From contig NZ_JAAGLY010000003.1 in the NCBI RefSeq assembly GCF_010548375.1, positions 1 through 64,000 of the forward strand: a DNA stretch of 64,000 nucleotides. Direction: 5' to 3'. The stretch's first letter is position 1. Each line of letters begins with the position of its first letter. Of the stretch, positions 56,248-64,000 are shown piece after piece. The translations under genes and the position numbers were made by a program. The notes beneath the pieces were generated by a model. It saw only the letters and a program-made list of their open reading frames with translations, searched no databases and had not been told where the DNA came from. This stretch comes from Streptomyces sp. SID13726. GTDB lineage: Bacteria > Actinomycetota > Actinomycetes > Streptomycetales > Streptomycetaceae.

Positions 56248-56783
56248 GCCCGTAAAACCTTTCCCCTCGCGACGCAAAAGAGCAACCAGCATTGAATAAA
56301 GAAACGGCTAAACCACTCAAGGCGTTGCGCCTGCCACTGATCGCCTCCCTTAATTGCACGGACGCCGCCGGGCGGTCAATTCCGGCCGACGTCAGGCTTT
56401 GCAAATTAACACCCCGATCGATGCCTCGCAAGGCGCGTCAGTACAGGGCGATTTGACAACGCCGAGCCGAACGACCCACACACCGCTAAACGACGTATGA
56501 ACCCAGACCTAACGAAGATCTCGGCTTTTCAGGGCCGCGCGAAGCAACTGTGCAGCGCGATAAAGAGCGCATAAGAAATTCATCAATGCACCAGCCCGGC
56601 CACATCCAGCATCACGACGTTTTTCAGCCATGCCGAGTTTCATGTGCAACATACCGGACCCTCGACACTGCCAGGGGTCGCAATAGGGGGTCGTGGGCCC
56701 GATTAGGGGTTTCCTCACCAACCCGCGTCGCTAACGTACGAGACGTCACCCTCCCGCGCTCCGAGCAACCCACGAGGAGCTCC
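56248..56783. promoter_or_regulatory. Divergent promoter region of the NRPS locus with AGGGGT elements
   Basis: About 540 bp without a gene, with more A/T than the flanking coding DNA. Close to the P450 side are three related elements: AGGGGT at 56673-56678, AGGGGGT at 56685-56691 and AGGGGT at 56705-56710. Their clustering suggests binding of the LAL regulator or another factor. A TTGACA at 56453 has no matching -10 box at a normal distance. Confidence 0.45.
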
Positions 56784-58022
56784 ATGCCCTTTTCGCCCGA
56801 CAAAGAACTGGCGGACCCCCTCCAGACCGCACGGTTCATCTGGAGCATGGGGGCGCTGGGCGATCCGTACGCGTTGCTGCTGCGTGGCCAAGAGGACCCG
56901 TACCCGCTGTACGAGCGGATCAGGAAGCGGGGCCCGCTGCACCTGAGCCGCGTCGACACCTGGGTGACGGCCGACCACGCGCTGGGCAACCGGATCCTGC
57001 GAGACGGCCGTTTCGGTACCCGCACGGCCGAGGGCGAGCGGGTGCTCCCGCTGTTCTCCTCGCTCGACGACTCGTTCCTCAAGCTGGACCCGCCCGACCA
57101 CACCCGGTTGCGCCGGCTGGCCATCCCCCTGTTCAGCCCTCGTCACATGGGCGCCTACCGGCCCCATGTGGAGGAGGTCTGCGCCGAGTTGCTGGACCGG
57201 CTGGACCCGTCGGCCGGTTTCGACCTCGTCCAGGACTTCTCCAAGCACCTCCCCATCGCGCTGATCCGCGGTCTGCTCGGGGTGCCCGACAGTGCCCGGG
57301 AGAAGTTCGACCGCTGCTGTCACGGAGCGGCGCAGGTGCTGGAGGGCCGGATCTCGCCCCAGCACATGGCGGAGCTCGAGGGTGCGATCACCGGGCTGTA
57401 CGAGGTGTTCACCGAGCTGATGGAGCTGCGCGCCCGGGAGCCCGGCGACGACGTGATCAGCCGGCTGGTCGCCGCCGAGCGGGAGGAGGTGCTCACCCGC
57501 GAGGAGTCCCTCGGCATCTGCGGCATCCTCGCCGTGGCCGGCACCGAGACCACCACCAACCTGGTGGCCAACGGGATCCTGGCGCTGCTGGACCACCCCG
57601 AGCAGTGGACCCTGCTGCGCGAGGATCCGGCGCTGGCGGAGGGCGTGGTGGAGGAGACCCTGCGGTGGGACTCCCCCGCCCAACTGGCCACCCGGGTCGC
57701 CCACGAGGACGTGGAGCTGGCCGGCCATGCCGTACCCGCCGGGTCCGCGGTGGCGGTACTGCTCGGCGCCGCGAACCGGGACCCCGCGGTCTTCCCCGAC
57801 CCGGACCGCTACGACATCACCCGTGCCTCCAGGACCGAGCATCTGTCGTTCTCCGGCGGTCCGCACTACTGCCTGGGCGCCCCCCTGGCCCGTATGGAGG
57901 CCGCCGTCGCGTTCCGCGCGATCGCCGCCCGGCTGCCCGATCTGCGGCAGACGGCACCGGTGGAGCGCTGGATGTCGGTGTCGGCCCGCGGCCTGAGGCG
58001 GTTCCCGGTGGCGACAGGGTGA
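56784..58022 (+). CDS. Cytochrome P450
   Basis: A 412-residue soluble P450. The heme-ligand loop FSGGPHYCLGAPLARME has Cys363, the I-helix is AVAGTETTTNLVANGI (acid-alcohol pair Glu-Thr in place of Asp-Thr), and the K-helix ExxR is VVEETLRWDSPAQL. GAGGAG 5 nt upstream fixes the ATG at 56784. It is the first gene of the P450, C-A*-PCP and A-PCP series. Two roles are plausible: oxidation of an amino acid held on a carrier protein, as NikQ and NovI do with separate A-PCP proteins, or late tailoring. The context favours the first, but no residue proves it. Confidence 0.92.
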   Translation: MPFSPDKELADPLQTARFIWSMGALGDPYALLLRGQEDPYPLYERIRKRGPLHLSRVDTWVTADHALGNRILRDGRFGTRTAEGERVLPLFSSLDDSFLKLDPPDHTRLRRLAIPLFSPRHMGAYRPHVEEVCAELLDRLDPSAGFDLVQDFSKHLPIALIRGLLGVPDSAREKFDRCCHGAAQVLEGRISPQHMAELEGAITGLYEVFTELMELRAREPGDDVISRLVAAEREEVLTREESLGICGILAVAGTETTTNLVANGILALLDHPEQWTLLREDPALAEGVVEETLRWDSPAQLATRVAHEDVELAGHAVPAGSAVAVLLGAANRDPAVFPDPDRYDITRASRTEHLSFSGGPHYCLGAPLARMEAAVAFRAIAARLPDLRQTAPVERWMSVSARGLRRFPVATG

Positions 58023-58103
58023 CCGGAACATCCATCAGGCGGGGTGGCCGTTCCTCGGTGACCGCCCCGCTCCCACGACCGAGCAGACGAGAGAGCGCAG
58101 TAC

Positions 58104-61100
58104 ATGGGATCGCCTGAGAGCACCGAGACCTCCCGCCACGGGTGGCCGCGAGGGGAGACACGCCCCGTCAGCCGCAAGGAGGAGGCGTTGTGGCTGCTCG
58201 AACGTCTGGTACCGGACGGCAGTGCCAACAACGTGCCCGGCGCGGCCATCCGGGTCGCCGGCCGACTGGCCCGGCAGCCGCTCGAGGACGCCGTGGTCGC
58301 CCTGCTGCGCCGTCATGAGGCACTGCGCACCGTGTTCCGCGTCGCGGACGGCGCCCTCGTGAAGGAACTGGTCCCGCAGCACGCCGTCACCTCGGTCGTG
58401 GAACGCCGCGAGGTCGGGGACCAGGACGAACTCCGTTCCGTACTGGCCGAGTTCGTGCTGCGGCCGTTCCCTCTGGACGGCGGTCCGCTGCTGCGTGTGG
58501 GGCACTTCACGGTCGGCGACGGGGACGTGCTCTGCCTCGCGGTGCACCATCTCGTCTTCGACGCGATGTCCACCTCGATCTTCCTGGAGGAGCTGGCCGT
58601 CGCCTACGGCGCCGCCGTGGGCGGTCACGATCTCACCACGGCGCCCGTGGACGTCGTACCCGCCTGGCCGGAACCGGAGACGGGCGAGGCGAGCCTGGCG
58701 TTCTGGCGCAAGCACCTGGACGGTTTCGACCCCTACGCGGCACGGCTGTGGGTCGGCGACCGGACCGCGGGCGGTGACTCGCTGGCCGGTTCGACCACCA
58801 GCCATCTGCTGTCGCCGGAGGCGGTGGCGGTGCTGCGCGACTGCCGGCGCCAACTGCGGGCACCGGACGCGGTGGTGCTGCTGGCCGCCTACTACCTGCT
58901 GCTGGCCCGGCACGGTGCCGGGCCGGACTTCGCGGTGGGCCTGCCGGTCAACATCCGCGGGCCGCTGACCCAGCGCACCATCGGCTACCACGTCAACATC
59001 CTGCCCCTGCGCAACCGGGTGGGCGGCGAGCGGACGGTCCGGGAGTTCGTGCGGGACACCCGGGACGTCTTCCTGGAGGCGATCGGCCACGCGGACGCGC
59101 CGGTGGACGTACTGATGCCCGAGGCGCCCCGGCTCGACTCCTCGTGGCGGTCCGCGCTGTTCCGGCATGTCTTCAACTACCTTCCGGGGCGCGGCACCTC
59201 GCCCATCCGCTTCGGTGACCTGCCGGGCCGGCTGGAGGTCGTGGAGACCGGAAGCAGCAAGTTCGACCTGGAGTTCGTCATCGCGACCGTCCCCGACGGC
59301 TACGAGGTGAAGGCCGTGTACTCCACGGCCGTGCACACCGAACGGAACGTGGAACTGCTGCTGCGCCGGTACGACGCGCTCCTCACCGAGTTGGGCCGGG
59401 ACCCGGAGCAGCGGCTGGCCGAGGTCGGTGCCTGGTGCCCCGAGGACCTCGCCGCCGTGGACGCCGCGCACGCCCCGCATCCCTACGGCCCCCCGCGCAC
59501 CCTGCCCGCCGTGGTCGCCGCCCGGGCCACGGCCACGCCGGACGCGGTCGCCGTGGAGGAGAACGGCCGCACCCTGACCTACGCGGCGTTGTGGCAGGCG
59601 TCACGGGCCACCGCCGCGCTGCTGCGCGAGCACGGGGTGACGCCGGGCGACCAGGTGAGCGTACGGACGACACCGGGCGCGGCCGGGCTGACGGCCCTGC
59701 TGGGTGTGTGGCTGGCGGGCGCGGTGTCGGAGCCGGTGGCGCCGGTCGGCTGCTGCCCGCCCGCGGCACCCGGAGCCGATGCCGGGACGAGCCGCATCGC
59801 GGCCGACGGCGGCCCGGTCGAACAGGCCGCGGCCGACGGTGAGACGTCCTGGGACGCTCCGGACGACGGCACGGCTCTGCTCGTCCCGGACGGCCGCGTG
59901 CTCCGTCCGGTGCCGGTGTCGAGCCGCCCGGGCGAGGACGACGAGGCCGGTGACAGCGTCGGTGCGTACGACCCGGACACCGTGGCCGCGCACGGGGCCG
60001 GCGGCGCGATCGGCCATGCCGACCTGGCCGCGCTGATGGGTGCCCTCGCCGAGGAACTCGCCGCCGAGCCGGGCGGCCCGGTGGACGCGGTGTGGCACGG
60101 CGCACCGGGCTGCGCCTCCCAACTGCCCGAGATGTGGCTCCCGTTGGCCACTGGGGGCCGGGTCGTCGCGGTGGGCGCCGGGGAGTCCCTGCCCACCGTG
60201 CTGGAACGGCATCCCGCGGCCCTGCTGCGCGCCGCGCCCGGCACCTGGTGGGACCTGCTGGCCGACGGCGTCCCGCTGTCCCGCCCCGCTCTGCTGACCG
60301 AGGCTCCGCCGCTGGGCCTGGCCCACCGGCTGGTCGGCGCGGGCGCCCGGCCGTATCAGCTGCGGGTCGACGGCGCGGGCGTGTGGGGTGTGCAGTCCTC
60401 GGCGGATCCGGGCGACCGGTGGCTGAACCGGGTGCGTCCGGTGCCGGGCGTCCGGATCGCCGTGACCGGGCCCGAGGGGCAGGAGCTGCCGCTCGGGGTG
60501 ACCGGCGAGATCCGGGTCTCCCGGGGCAGCTGGGAGCCGGTGGGCGCGGGGCTGCTGGGCCGGTGGACCGACGACGGGCGGGTGGAGGTGCTCGGTTCGT
60601 CCGCGCGGCGCCTGTTCCGGCTCGGCGACTGGGTGGAGCCGGAGCGGATCGAGGCGGTGCTCGCGGAGCATCCGGCCGTCGCCCATGCCGCGGTGGTCGA
60701 GGTGTGCGCCGGGGACGCCACGCTGGTCGCCCTGGTACGGACCGTGCCGGGCCAGGAGCCGCCGGACCCGGTGTCGCTGCGCGCGCACACGGCCCGGCTG
60801 CTGCCCGGCGCGGCGGTGCCTTCGCACGTGGTGGTGGTCGACACCCTGCCCGCGACCGCCGACGGCGTCGTGGACCTGCTCGCGGTCGCCGAGCGGGCCG
60901 CCGCGGTCGCCAACACGGCTCCCGCGGCGGGCGGCGACTGGACGCCGCTGCTGGTGGGGTTCTGGAACACGCTCACCAACCGGCAGGACCTGGGCCCGCA
61001 CGACAACTTCTTCTCCAGCGGCGGCCATTCGCTGATGGCCGCACAACTCGTGCAGCGGGTCGAGGAGGACACGGGGGTGCGCCTGCGGCTGGCAGATGTG

Positions 61101-61163
61101 TTCGAGAACCCCACCCCGGCGGGCCTGGCCGGACGGATGACCACGCTCCAGGAGGAGTCATGA
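58104..61163 (+). CDS. NRPS protein C-A*-PCP with degenerate adenylation domain
   Basis: A 1019-residue protein. The condensation domain (about 20-440) has VHHLVFDAMSTS (His148, His149, Asp153; the usual DG is DA) and NYLPGR-type C-terminal motifs. An A-like segment (about 455-930) lacks catalysis: A3 (SGTTGxPKG) is replaced by AAHGAGGAIGHADLAAL, A7 (YRTGD) is missing around GRWTDDGRVEVLGSSARR, and the A10 lysine is absent in LPATADGVVDLLAV. The carrier domain is intact (NFFSSGGHSLMAAQL, Ser976). So it can condense and carry but probably cannot load itself. GAGAG precedes the ATG. The stop overlaps the next start (ATGA), so both are co-translated; the neighbour may provide loading in trans. 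Confidence 0.88.
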   Translation: MGSPESTETSRHGWPRGETRPVSRKEEALWLLERLVPDGSANNVPGAAIRVAGRLARQPLEDAVVALLRRHEALRTVFRVADGALVKELVPQHAVTSVVERREVGDQDELRSVLAEFVLRPFPLDGGPLLRVGHFTVGDGDVLCLAVHHLVFDAMSTSIFLEELAVAYGAAVGGHDLTTAPVDVVPAWPEPETGEASLAFWRKHLDGFDPYAARLWVGDRTAGGDSLAGSTTSHLLSPEAVAVLRDCRRQLRAPDAVVLLAAYYLLLARHGAGPDFAVGLPVNIRGPLTQRTIGYHVNILPLRNRVGGERTVREFVRDTRDVFLEAIGHADAPVDVLMPEAPRLDSSWRSALFRHVFNYLPGRGTSPIRFGDLPGRLEVVETGSSKFDLEFVIATVPDGYEVKAVYSTAVHTERNVELLLRRYDALLTELGRDPEQRLAEVGAWCPEDLAAVDAAHAPHPYGPPRTLPAVVAARATATPDAVAVEENGRTLTYAALWQASRATAALLREHGVTPGDQVSVRTTPGAAGLTALLGVWLAGAVSEPVAPVGCCPPAAPGADAGTSRIAADGGPVEQAAADGETSWDAPDDGTALLVPDGRVLRPVPVSSRPGEDDEAGDSVGAYDPDTVAAHGAGGAIGHADLAALMGALAEELAAEPGGPVDAVWHGAPGCASQLPEMWLPLATGGRVVAVGAGESLPTVLERHPAALLRAAPGTWWDLLADGVPLSRPALLTEAPPLGLAHRLVGAGARPYQLRVDGAGVWGVQSSADPGDRWLNRVRPVPGVRIAVTGPEGQELPLGVTGEIRVSRGSWEPVGAGLLGRWTDDGRVEVLGSSARRLFRLGDWVEPERIEAVLAEHPAVAHAAVVEVCAGDATLVALVRTVPGQEPPDPVSLRAHTARLLPGAAVPSHVVVVDTLPATADGVVDLLAVAERAAAVANTAPAAGGDWTPLLVGFWNTLTNRQDLGPHDNFFSSGGHSLMAAQLVQRVEEDTGVRLRLADVFENPTPAGLAGRMTTLQEES

Positions 61164-62995
61164 CCGGCACCGCGGCCGACCCGGGTGGTTCCCTGCCCGA
61201 CCCGTCCTGGAATCCCCCTCCCGCGCCCGAGGCCCGGGCGCGGACCCTGCACGGACTCTTCGACTGGTGCGTGGCACGGTGGCCCGACGCCGTCGCCGTG
61301 GTGGACGGCACCCGTCGGATCACCTACGGCCAACTGGCCGCCGCGTCCGAGGACTTCGCCGCCGAACTGGCCGAGCGCGAGGTCAGGCCCGGCATGCTGG
61401 TGCCCGTGCTGATGCCCCGGTCGGCGGAGTTGCTGGCGATGCTCCTGGCCGTGGTGCGGCGGGGCGCGGCGTACGCGGCGCTGGACCCGCGCTGGCCGCG
61501 GGCGCGTATCGAGGCGCTGACGGAGCGGCTGGACGGCCCCCTGCTGGTGACGTCCGGCGACGAGCCGTGGCCCGGCTCCGTCTGGCGGGTCGGTCCGGCC
61601 GACTTCGCCGCCCTCGCGGCCACCGGGCGGCGGGCCCCCGAGGTGACCGTGCGCGGCGACGACGCGAACGCGGTGTTCTTCACCTCGGGCACCACCGGCA
61701 CGCCCAAGGGGGTGCTGACCGCGCACCGGGGCCATGTCCGGCTCTTCGACGACTGGGCGTTCGCACCGGTGGGCGGCGGCGCGGTGATGCCGCAGTCGCT
61801 GGCGGCGACCTGGGACGCGTTCGGCCTGGACTCCTGGGCGGTGCTGCTGGGCGGCGGGACCCTGCGGATCATGACGGACACCGTCGAACTGGCGGGCCGT
61901 CTGAGGGAGTTGGTGGCCGAGGAGGGCGTGGACACGGTGTTCCTGCCCACGGCCGTGCTGCACATGGTGATCGACACCGACCTGGACGCCTTCACCGGGC
62001 TGCGGGTCGTCGGCACCGGTGGCGAGGCCCTCTCCCCCGCGCACGCCCGCCGTTTCCTGGACCGGCATCCGCAGATCCCGCTGCACAACATGTACGGCCC
62101 GGTCGAGTCCACCATCGCCGCCACCGGGCACGTGGTGCGGCGGCAGGACTGCGCAGACGACACGGGGATCCCACTGGGCCGCCCCTATCCGGGCACGGCC
62201 GCGTACGTCCTGGACGGCGACCGCGTGTGCGCGGTCGGGGAAAGCGGTGAGATCTGCCTCAGCGGCAGCGGCCTGGCGCTGGGCTACCTCGGCGATCCGG
62301 AGCTGACTGCCCGGAAGTTCGTCAAGGTGCCGGTGGGTCCGGACGGCGGCATGGTCACCGTGTACCGCACCGGGGACCTCGGCCACTGGTCGGCGGAGGG
62401 CCTCCTGCACTTCGACGGCCGCGCCGACCGGCAGGTCAAGATGCGCGGCTACCGGGTGGAACTGGACGACGTAGAGCTGGCCGCGCGGCGGCTGCCCGGG
62501 GTCGGCAGCTGTGCCGTGGTCCCGCTCCACGGGCCGGACGGCGCGTGCGAGGACCTGTGCCTGTTCTACGTGGGCACGGGCGCCGACGGCCCGACGGCGG
62601 ACGAGGTGCGGGCCCTGCTCGGCGAACGCCTGCCGGCGTATCTGGTGCCGGCGCGGGTGCATCGGCTGGACGCCCTGCCGGTGCTGGAGGACCGCAAGGT
62701 GGACGGCCGGGCCCTGACCGCGCTGGCTGAGGAGTTGCGGGACGCGAGGGCCGCGGCCGGTTCGGCGCCCCGGGAGGGAGCGGAGCTGCGGATCGCGGCG
62801 GCGTTCACCGAGGTGCTGCACCTGGAGCGGGTGCCGCGGGACGCGTCCTTCTTCGCTCTGGGCGGCAACTCGCTGTACGCGGTGCAGCTGTGCCAGCTCG
62901 TGGAGCGGGACTTCGGGGTGAACCTGTCGCTCGCCCAGGTCTTTGACGCGCCCTCGGTGGCGGCGCTGGCGAAGGTGCTGGAGGCCGACGGCTGA
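61160..62995 (+). CDS. Free-standing NRPS adenylation-PCP protein
   Basis: A 611-residue A-PCP didomain that would activate an amino acid as AMP ester and load it on its own carrier. All core motifs are present: A3 FTSGTTGTPKG (Ser176), A5 NMYGPVESTIAAT, A7 YRTGDLGHW, A8 GRADRQVKMRGYRVELDD, A10 LEDRKVDGRAL (Lys513). PCP has ALGGNSLYAVQL (Ser571). The specificity pocket read by eye contains the conserved Asp (WDAFGLDSW), indicating an alpha-amino acid. The other positions are uncertain and I do not predict the substrate. No MbtH gene is seen. The ATG overlaps the previous stop. A perfect terminator follows. Confidence 0.92.
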   Translation: MTGTAADPGGSLPDPSWNPPPAPEARARTLHGLFDWCVARWPDAVAVVDGTRRITYGQLAAASEDFAAELAEREVRPGMLVPVLMPRSAELLAMLLAVVRRGAAYAALDPRWPRARIEALTERLDGPLLVTSGDEPWPGSVWRVGPADFAALAATGRRAPEVTVRGDDANAVFFTSGTTGTPKGVLTAHRGHVRLFDDWAFAPVGGGAVMPQSLAATWDAFGLDSWAVLLGGGTLRIMTDTVELAGRLRELVAEEGVDTVFLPTAVLHMVIDTDLDAFTGLRVVGTGGEALSPAHARRFLDRHPQIPLHNMYGPVESTIAATGHVVRRQDCADDTGIPLGRPYPGTAAYVLDGDRVCAVGESGEICLSGSGLALGYLGDPELTARKFVKVPVGPDGGMVTVYRTGDLGHWSAEGLLHFDGRADRQVKMRGYRVELDDVELAARRLPGVGSCAVVPLHGPDGACEDLCLFYVGTGADGPTADEVRALLGERLPAYLVPARVHRLDALPVLEDRKVDGRALTALAEELRDARAAAGSAPREGAELRIAAAFTEVLHLERVPRDASFFALGGNSLYAVQLCQLVERDFGVNLSLAQVFDAPSVAALAKVLEADG

Positions 62996-63008
62996 ACCTG
63001 CCCCCCCT

Positions 63009-63055
63009 GCACGAAGAGGGCCCGCCGCTCCTGGAGCGGCGGGCCCTCTTCGTGC
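63009..63055 (+). terminator. Very strong terminator after the A-PCP gene
   Basis: Perfect 22-bp arms starting GCACGAAGAGGG (63009-63030) and ending CCCTCTTCGTGC (63034-63055) with a 3-nt loop. It also faces the convergent thioesterase gene. Confidence 0.92.
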
Positions 63056-63067
63056 GTTCCGGGCCGT

Positions 63068-63856
63068 TCAGGGGGCCACGGGCAGGCCGTGCGCGGCGAG
63101 CGTGTCGCGGATCGTGTCCAGTACGGCCGTCTGGTTGTGCTCCAGGTAGAAGTGGCCGCCCGGGTAGGTGTGGAACGCGGTGCCCGCGCTGGTGTGCAGA
63201 TCCCAGGCGCGGGCCTGTTCCAGGGTGGTGCGCGGGTCGCTGTCGCCGACCAGGACGGACACCGGTGCGGAGATCCGGGTGCCGGTGTCGCACCGGTAGC
63301 GTTCGACGGCCCGGTAGTCGCTGCGCAGTGCGGGCAGCACCATCTCCAGCAGCTCGGGGTCGGACAGCACCCGGGAGTCGGTGCCGCCGAGGGCCCGCAT
63401 CTCGCGCACCACACCGGCCTCGTCACGGCTGCTGATGTCGTCGTCCTGCGGGATGCCGGGCGCCCGCCGGCCGGAGGCGAACAGCACGAGGGGCCCGGCG
63501 CCCGTGTCGCGCTCCATCAGCCGGGCCACCTCGAAGGAGACGACGGCGCCCATGCTGTGCCCGAAGAGCGCGGTGGGCAGGGCGGGTTCCGCGGCGAGGG
63601 CCGGCCGCAGTTGTTCCCAGACGCGGGCGGCCAGGTCACCGAGGTCGTCGACGCACGGTTCGGTACGGCGGTCCTGGCGTCCCGGGTACTGGACGGCCGT
63701 GACCTCCACGGCGGGGGACAACGCGGCGGAGACCGGGTGGTAGTAGCTGGCCGATCCGCCGGCGTGCGGGAAGCAGACCAGGCGGACCCGGCTGCGGGGT
63801 GCCGCGTGGTACCGGCGCAGCCACAGGCTGGTGTCGGACGGGGTGTGGGTGGTCAC
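63068..63856 (-). CDS. Type II thioesterase (alpha/beta hydrolase)
   Basis: A 262-residue hydrolase. It contains VRLVCFPHAGGSASYYHPVS, the nucleophile elbow ALFGHSMGAVVSFEVA (GHSMG), the acidic residue region VLVGDSDPRTTLEQ and the catalytic His in YPGGHFYLEHN. Type II thioesterases remove misloaded or stalled acyl groups from carrier proteins, and in NikP2-like systems they release a modified amino acid. AGAGGA lies 8 nt before the GTG at 63856; an ATG at 63886 is less likely. It is convergent with the A-PCP gene and may lead a second operon extending to the right. Confidence 0.92.
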   Translation of the reverse strand: MTTHTPSDTSLWLRRYHAAPRSRVRLVCFPHAGGSASYYHPVSAALSPAVEVTAVQYPGRQDRRTEPCVDDLGDLAARVWEQLRPALAAEPALPTALFGHSMGAVVSFEVARLMERDTGAGPLVLFASGRRAPGIPQDDDISSRDEAGVVREMRALGGTDSRVLSDPELLEMVLPALRSDYRAVERYRCDTGTRISAPVSVLVGDSDPRTTLEQARAWDLHTSAGTAFHTYPGGHFYLEHNQTAVLDTIRDTLAAHGLPVAP

Positions 63857-63899
63857 GTCGTGGTTCCTCTGCGGTGTCGGGTGCATCGATGGCGGCCGG

Positions 63900-64000
63900 T
63901 CACGGCGTCGCGGTGGCCGGCGGGGGCGGGGCCGGAACGTCTCCGGGCCCGGAGGTGTGGTCGGACGGGTCTGCGGCCGGTTCCTGGTGGAACAGCCGCT
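63900..64000 (-). CDS. Partial gene at the right edge, unknown
   Basis: On the reverse strand one frame is open from 64000 to a stop at 63900-63902. It encodes a C-terminus reading RLFHQEPAADPSDHTSGPGD and then a proline-rich end. Only 33 residues are seen, so no family can be named. It ends 43 bp before the thioesterase start on the same strand, so it is probably co-transcribed with it. Confidence 0.45.
   Translation of the reverse strand, partial: RLFHQEPAADPSDHTSGPGDVPAPPPPATATP

Noticed and set aside
56453..56458. TTGACA as a -35 box for the P450 operon
   Set aside because: No acceptable -10 hexamer lies 16-19 bp downstream, and it is over 300 bp from the start.

Overview
The window is high-GC actinobacterial chromosome, almost certainly Streptomyces or a close relative. 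The evidence is strong G/C at third codon positions, GTG and TTG starts, many large regulators (LuxR ATPase, LAL, SARP-like, nSTAND-WD40), secreted proteases and two separate natural-product loci. I see no tRNA, rRNA, CRISPR array or intact insertion sequence. Both window edges cut genes or gene remnants.

Layout. (1) 1-708: decayed remnants (MBL-fold hydrolase piece, MarR-like piece). (2) 709-5506: TetR regulator, DHA2-type exporter and a LuxR-type ATPase regulator. (3) 5978-8597 (-): a secreted S1 protease followed by an orphan fructose-PTS EIIC-like membrane protein. (4) 8.7-10.8 kb: a gene graveyard holding an MmyB-like regulator, a carboxymuconolactone decarboxylase and an SDR, all frameshifted. 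(5) 10872-18573: Tat-exported cholesterol oxidase divergent from a stand-alone single-module type I PKS (ACP-like, KS-AT-KR-ACP-TE). (6) 18671-20830: SDR and CGNR-type regulator sharing a divergent promoter with a long inverted repeat, then an orphan barstar. (7) 20878-28165: three kinase-less response regulators, a second protease plus EIIC-like pair, a histidine kinase/response regulator pair preceded by four direct repeats, and a lipoprotein. (8) 28299-36183: a small unknown protein, an nSTAND-WD40 protein and a large secreted subtilase. (9) 36362-39969: TetR, SMP-30-like lipoprotein and Baeyer-Villiger monooxygenase around a perfect 18-bp palindrome. (10) 40177-44370: a SARP-like regulator with a degenerate P-loop and two uncharacterised proteins. 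(11) 44425-47949 (-): MocR regulator, DapA-like aldolase and MFS transporter operon. (12) 48217-53426: housekeeping and stress genes (GNAT, PAS-PP2C phosphatase, PPK2, SulP). (13) 53470-64000: the left end of an NRPS locus with a LAL regulator, a P450, a C-A*-PCP protein whose A domain has lost its catalytic motifs, an intact A-PCP protein and a type II thioesterase.

The strongest leads are these. The 12-mer AATCAATCGATT lies upstream of both the exporter (1412) and the PKS (12841), suggesting that one TetR protein controls two loci 11 kb apart. A protease plus orphan-EIIC two-gene cassette occurs twice, in the same order. The PKS carries an N-terminal ACP-like domain without its attachment serine. 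The NRPS locus appears built for loading in trans, with P450 chemistry on a carrier-bound amino acid as a possible step. Starts were chosen by visible ribosome binding sites and domain boundaries. All homology statements are from motif reading, not database searches.
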